Origin: Bacteroidales bacterium
Lineage (GTDB): Bacteria; Bacteroidota; Bacteroidia; Bacteroidales; Bacteroidaceae
Direction of reading: 5' to 3'
DNA length: 64,000 bases
Assembly: GCA_015060865.1 (NCBI GenBank)
Contig: SUXS01000001.1
Span: forward strand, 62,001-126,000
In this document: positions 62,386 to 64,000 of the stretch, in pieces
Position numbering within the stretch: position 1 is the stretch's first letter
Layout: each line of letters begins with the position of its first letter
Position numbers and translations under genes: made by a program
Notes under the pieces: generated by a model
What the model saw: only the letters and a program-made list of their open reading frames with translations
Database searches by the model: none
What the model was told of the DNA's origin: nothing

Positions 62386-63006
62386 TCATAAGGCGAGCGA
62401 GGTTTCCGGAAGAGACTTCGTAATATCGTCCAACAGTTCGGCAACCTGCTTGAGCAAAGAATGGGCCTCATCATTATATACAATATGAGTAGCACGGGCC
62501 ATGAGCGACGCATGATCCGTCTGACTTGCCATACGTCTGCGTACCGACGCCTCATCAACCCCATCGCGCAACATGGCACGCTGCACACGCACCTCTTCAG
62601 AGGCATGTACCAGGAGAACGGCATCTGTAAGTATATCCATCTTCGACTCAAACAGGATAGCACTCTCGACAGCAACTACAGGACATTCATACGATGCTTT
62701 CCAAGCAAGGAAATCAGTACGGACAGCAGGATGCACGATACCATTGACAAGAGCCACCCTATCAGGATTACCAAACATATAAGAAGCCAGGTACGAGCGA
62801 TTGAGCCTACCCGACGGCGTATACACCTCAGTGCCCGCCAAAGCTATCAACTCTGTACGCAACGAGAGGCTCTCGGCCATAAGATATTTGGCCTCGGCAT
62901 CACAATCATAGACGGGTACACCCATCAGGCGCAGCAGACGGGATACGACAGATTTGCCACTACCGATTCCACCTGTGACACCTACGACAAAGGGAATATG
63001 AGCCAT
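62386..63006 (-). CDS. coaE: dephospho-CoA kinase
   Basis: 206 residues, standard. P-loop TGGIGSGKS at 11-19; 'PVYDCDAEAKYLM' binds dephospho-CoA; 'AILFESKMDILTD' and the lid 'RMLRDGVDEASVRRRMASQ' follow. It phosphorylates dephospho-CoA with ATP, the last step of CoA synthesis. Cytoplasmic. Starts 18 bases after the ybbR-like gene, so the two are co-transcribed. Confidence 0.95.
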   Translation of the reverse strand: MAHIPFVVGVTGGIGSGKSVVSRLLRLMGVPVYDCDAEAKYLMAESLSLRTELIALAGTEVYTPSGRLNRSYLASYMFGNPDRVALVNGIVHPAVRTDFLAWKASYECPVVAVESAILFESKMDILTDAVLLVHASEEVRVQRAMLRDGVDEASVRRRMASQTDHASLMARATHIVYNDEAHSLLKQVAELLDDITKSLPETSLAL

Positions 63007-63024
63007 ACAGCAAGATAAGTAATG

Positions 63025-64000
63025 TCAGAAAACAGACATCTCTAACAGATAATCCACCTCGGTCGGGTCAACACTGATATTTGACACATAATCCGAACTG
63101 GAAGTTACACGTAAAGGAATCTTTCCCGAAGGATGGTTCTTTACCCGATTGTAATGGACATCAACTGTAAAATCCTCCTCATCAACCTGTCGGAAATGCT
63201 CCAAAGCGATACGAAATGAGACCTTAACCTTTGACGGGAAAGTGCGCAAAGAGGTACCATAAGGGAACATATATCCTTTGACAGGAATTTCCACCACCTT
63301 AGTCACATAAGGACTCACCGCTACATGTAAATCCACATACTCGGGGTCATACTTCACACCCGGGAATCCATTCCCTATCCTCAGTCGCTCATGAATAGAG
63401 TCGGTTAACCCAACAAAACTCACCGGCTGTGTATACGCGCCATGCATCGTATCAGTAATGGCCGTAGCAGCATATACCGTCACCGAATCTACATCAAAAG
63501 ACATCCGGTTGATGGCATATTGAGGGTCGGCACTTACCACCCCATTAAGACGTACCGGCAAACGAACGCCCTCTGCTGATGCAACATAATACTGCAACGT
63601 GTCAACCGACACTGAGACAATTTGCGTAGAATTGACCAATTGAGTAGAAAGCAATTTATGCAACTCCTTCCCATAAATAGCGGTATGACCTGCCACATTG
63701 GGATAGGAACGAAAATCGACATTTAGTCTTTTAAGTTTATCGCGCGTCTTATACTCAATCAACCGGTCCCCCTTATCCTTCAGTACCAGTTCAATCTCGT
63801 CGGGAAGAGGTTCTATGACAATGAGTTTGTCAGGCACATTTACCAGACGTAACTTCACCGTATATTCGGTCTCATACTCATACCGTAAGGTTATGGTATA
63901 CCAGAAGCAAAAGGCTATCAATAGGAAAAACAAAAAAATGAGGAACTCCCTGCTATCTTTAATCTGCAGGAAGTCCTTCACAATATGCTTGAAACTTGAA
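63025..64000 (-). CDS. YbbR-like (CdaR-type) membrane-anchored protein, 5' end possibly outside window
   Basis: A GTG at 63981 gives 318 residues (VKDFLQIKDSREFLIFLFF...), but the frame stays open to the window edge (upstream codons encode SSFKHI), so the true start may lie beyond it. One N-terminal membrane helix (FLIFLFFLLIAFCFWYTI) precedes two or three YbbR repeats (VNVPDKLIVIEPLPDEIEL first). In Firmicutes such proteins regulate the c-di-AMP cyclase; in Bacteroidales the gene sits with yajC, coaE and DUF5606 and its role is unknown. Confidence 0.88.
   Translation of the reverse strand, partial: SSFKHIVKDFLQIKDSREFLIFLFFLLIAFCFWYTITLRYEYETEYTVKLRLVNVPDKLIVIEPLPDEIELVLKDKGDRLIEYKTRDKLKRLNVDFRSYPNVAGHTAIYGKELHKLLSTQLVNSTQIVSVSVDTLQYYVASAEGVRLPVRLNGVVSADPQYAINRMSFDVDSVTVYAATAITDTMHGAYTQPVSFVGLTDSIHERLRIGNGFPGVKYDPEYVDLHVAVSPYVTKVVEIPVKGYMFPYGTSLRTFPSKVKVSFRIALEHFRQVDEEDFTVDVHYNRVKNHPSGKIPLRVTSSSDYVSNISVDPTEVDYLLEMSVF

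Overview
The window is Bacteroidales chromosome, most like a Prevotellaceae or Bacteroidaceae gut, rumen or oral species; I cannot name a species. Reasons: many genes belong to families known mainly from this order (DUF4494, DUF4296, DUF5606, DUF4923, DUF5723, DUF6048, DUF6057, DUF6452); promoters match the Bacteroidetes -33 TTG / -7 TAnnTTTG pattern rather than -35/-10; Shine-Dalgarno sites are absent; several secreted proteins end in the short 'IYD(L/I)xGR...GIYIVNG+K' tail typical of type IX-exported or surface proteins; and short inverted 'filler' repeats are abundant. I saw no rRNA, tRNA, CRISPR array, prophage or complete insertion sequence.

Layout. 1-5.2 kb: the end of a xanthan-lyase/amidase-like secreted protein, a small unknown gene overlapping ygiQ (radical SAM), a DUF4494 gene and yggS. 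5.4-13.3 kb (mostly minus): a DUF6057 membrane protein, glycogen branching enzyme, a YhcH/YjgK/YiaL cupin and a 1276-aa multidomain GH31 enzyme. 13.8-19.7 kb (plus): ileS, a DksA-like gene, lspA, a DUF4296 lipoprotein and a small gene, apparently one housekeeping run. 19.7-31.5 kb: an SpoU-type rRNA methylase, oxyR, two family-2 glycosyltransferases, a phosphopantetheinyl transferase, a GHL10 glycoside hydrolase, a DUF5723 barrel protein with a 1010-aa lipoprotein, and a glucosaminidase/LysM protein. 31.6-37.1 kb: cytidine deaminase, grpE-dnaJ with a clear terminator, and a second GH31 enzyme. 37.2-38.3 kb: a DUF362/ferredoxin protein.

38.3-50.6 kb is the accessory part. A repeat-rich spacer (84-bp tandem repeats, a 121-bp palindrome, one arm of a 96-bp repeat) leads into two divergent units: on the minus strand a small regulator-like gene coupled to a kinase-membrane-leucine-rich-repeat gene (frameshifted); on the plus strand a giant BspA-like surface protein with dockerin-like and cohesin-like modules (broken by a 26-bp tandem duplication) and an 888-aa InlB/Flg_new-repeat protein carrying a nearly perfect 366-bp tandem duplication. 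The other arm of the 96-bp repeat, in opposite orientation with one mismatch, lies at 50.2 kb, so the 11.3-kb unit is bracketed by inverted repeats. This is the best candidate for an undescribed system: an intracellular kinase with a predicted outward LRR domain, divergent from two large surface adhesin-like proteins.

50.6-64 kb: thioredoxin, a GH43-like enzyme, a PepSY-like protein, a porin-like barrel, then a plus-strand run (DUF4199, glycosyltransferase, DUF6452, DUF6048, mntP, apbE), an AmpG-like MFS permease, bcp peroxiredoxin, a DUF4923 protein, and a minus run ybbR-like / coaE / DUF5606. Carbohydrate genes (glgB, two GH31, GHL10, GH43) are scattered and not arranged as a SusC/SusD locus.
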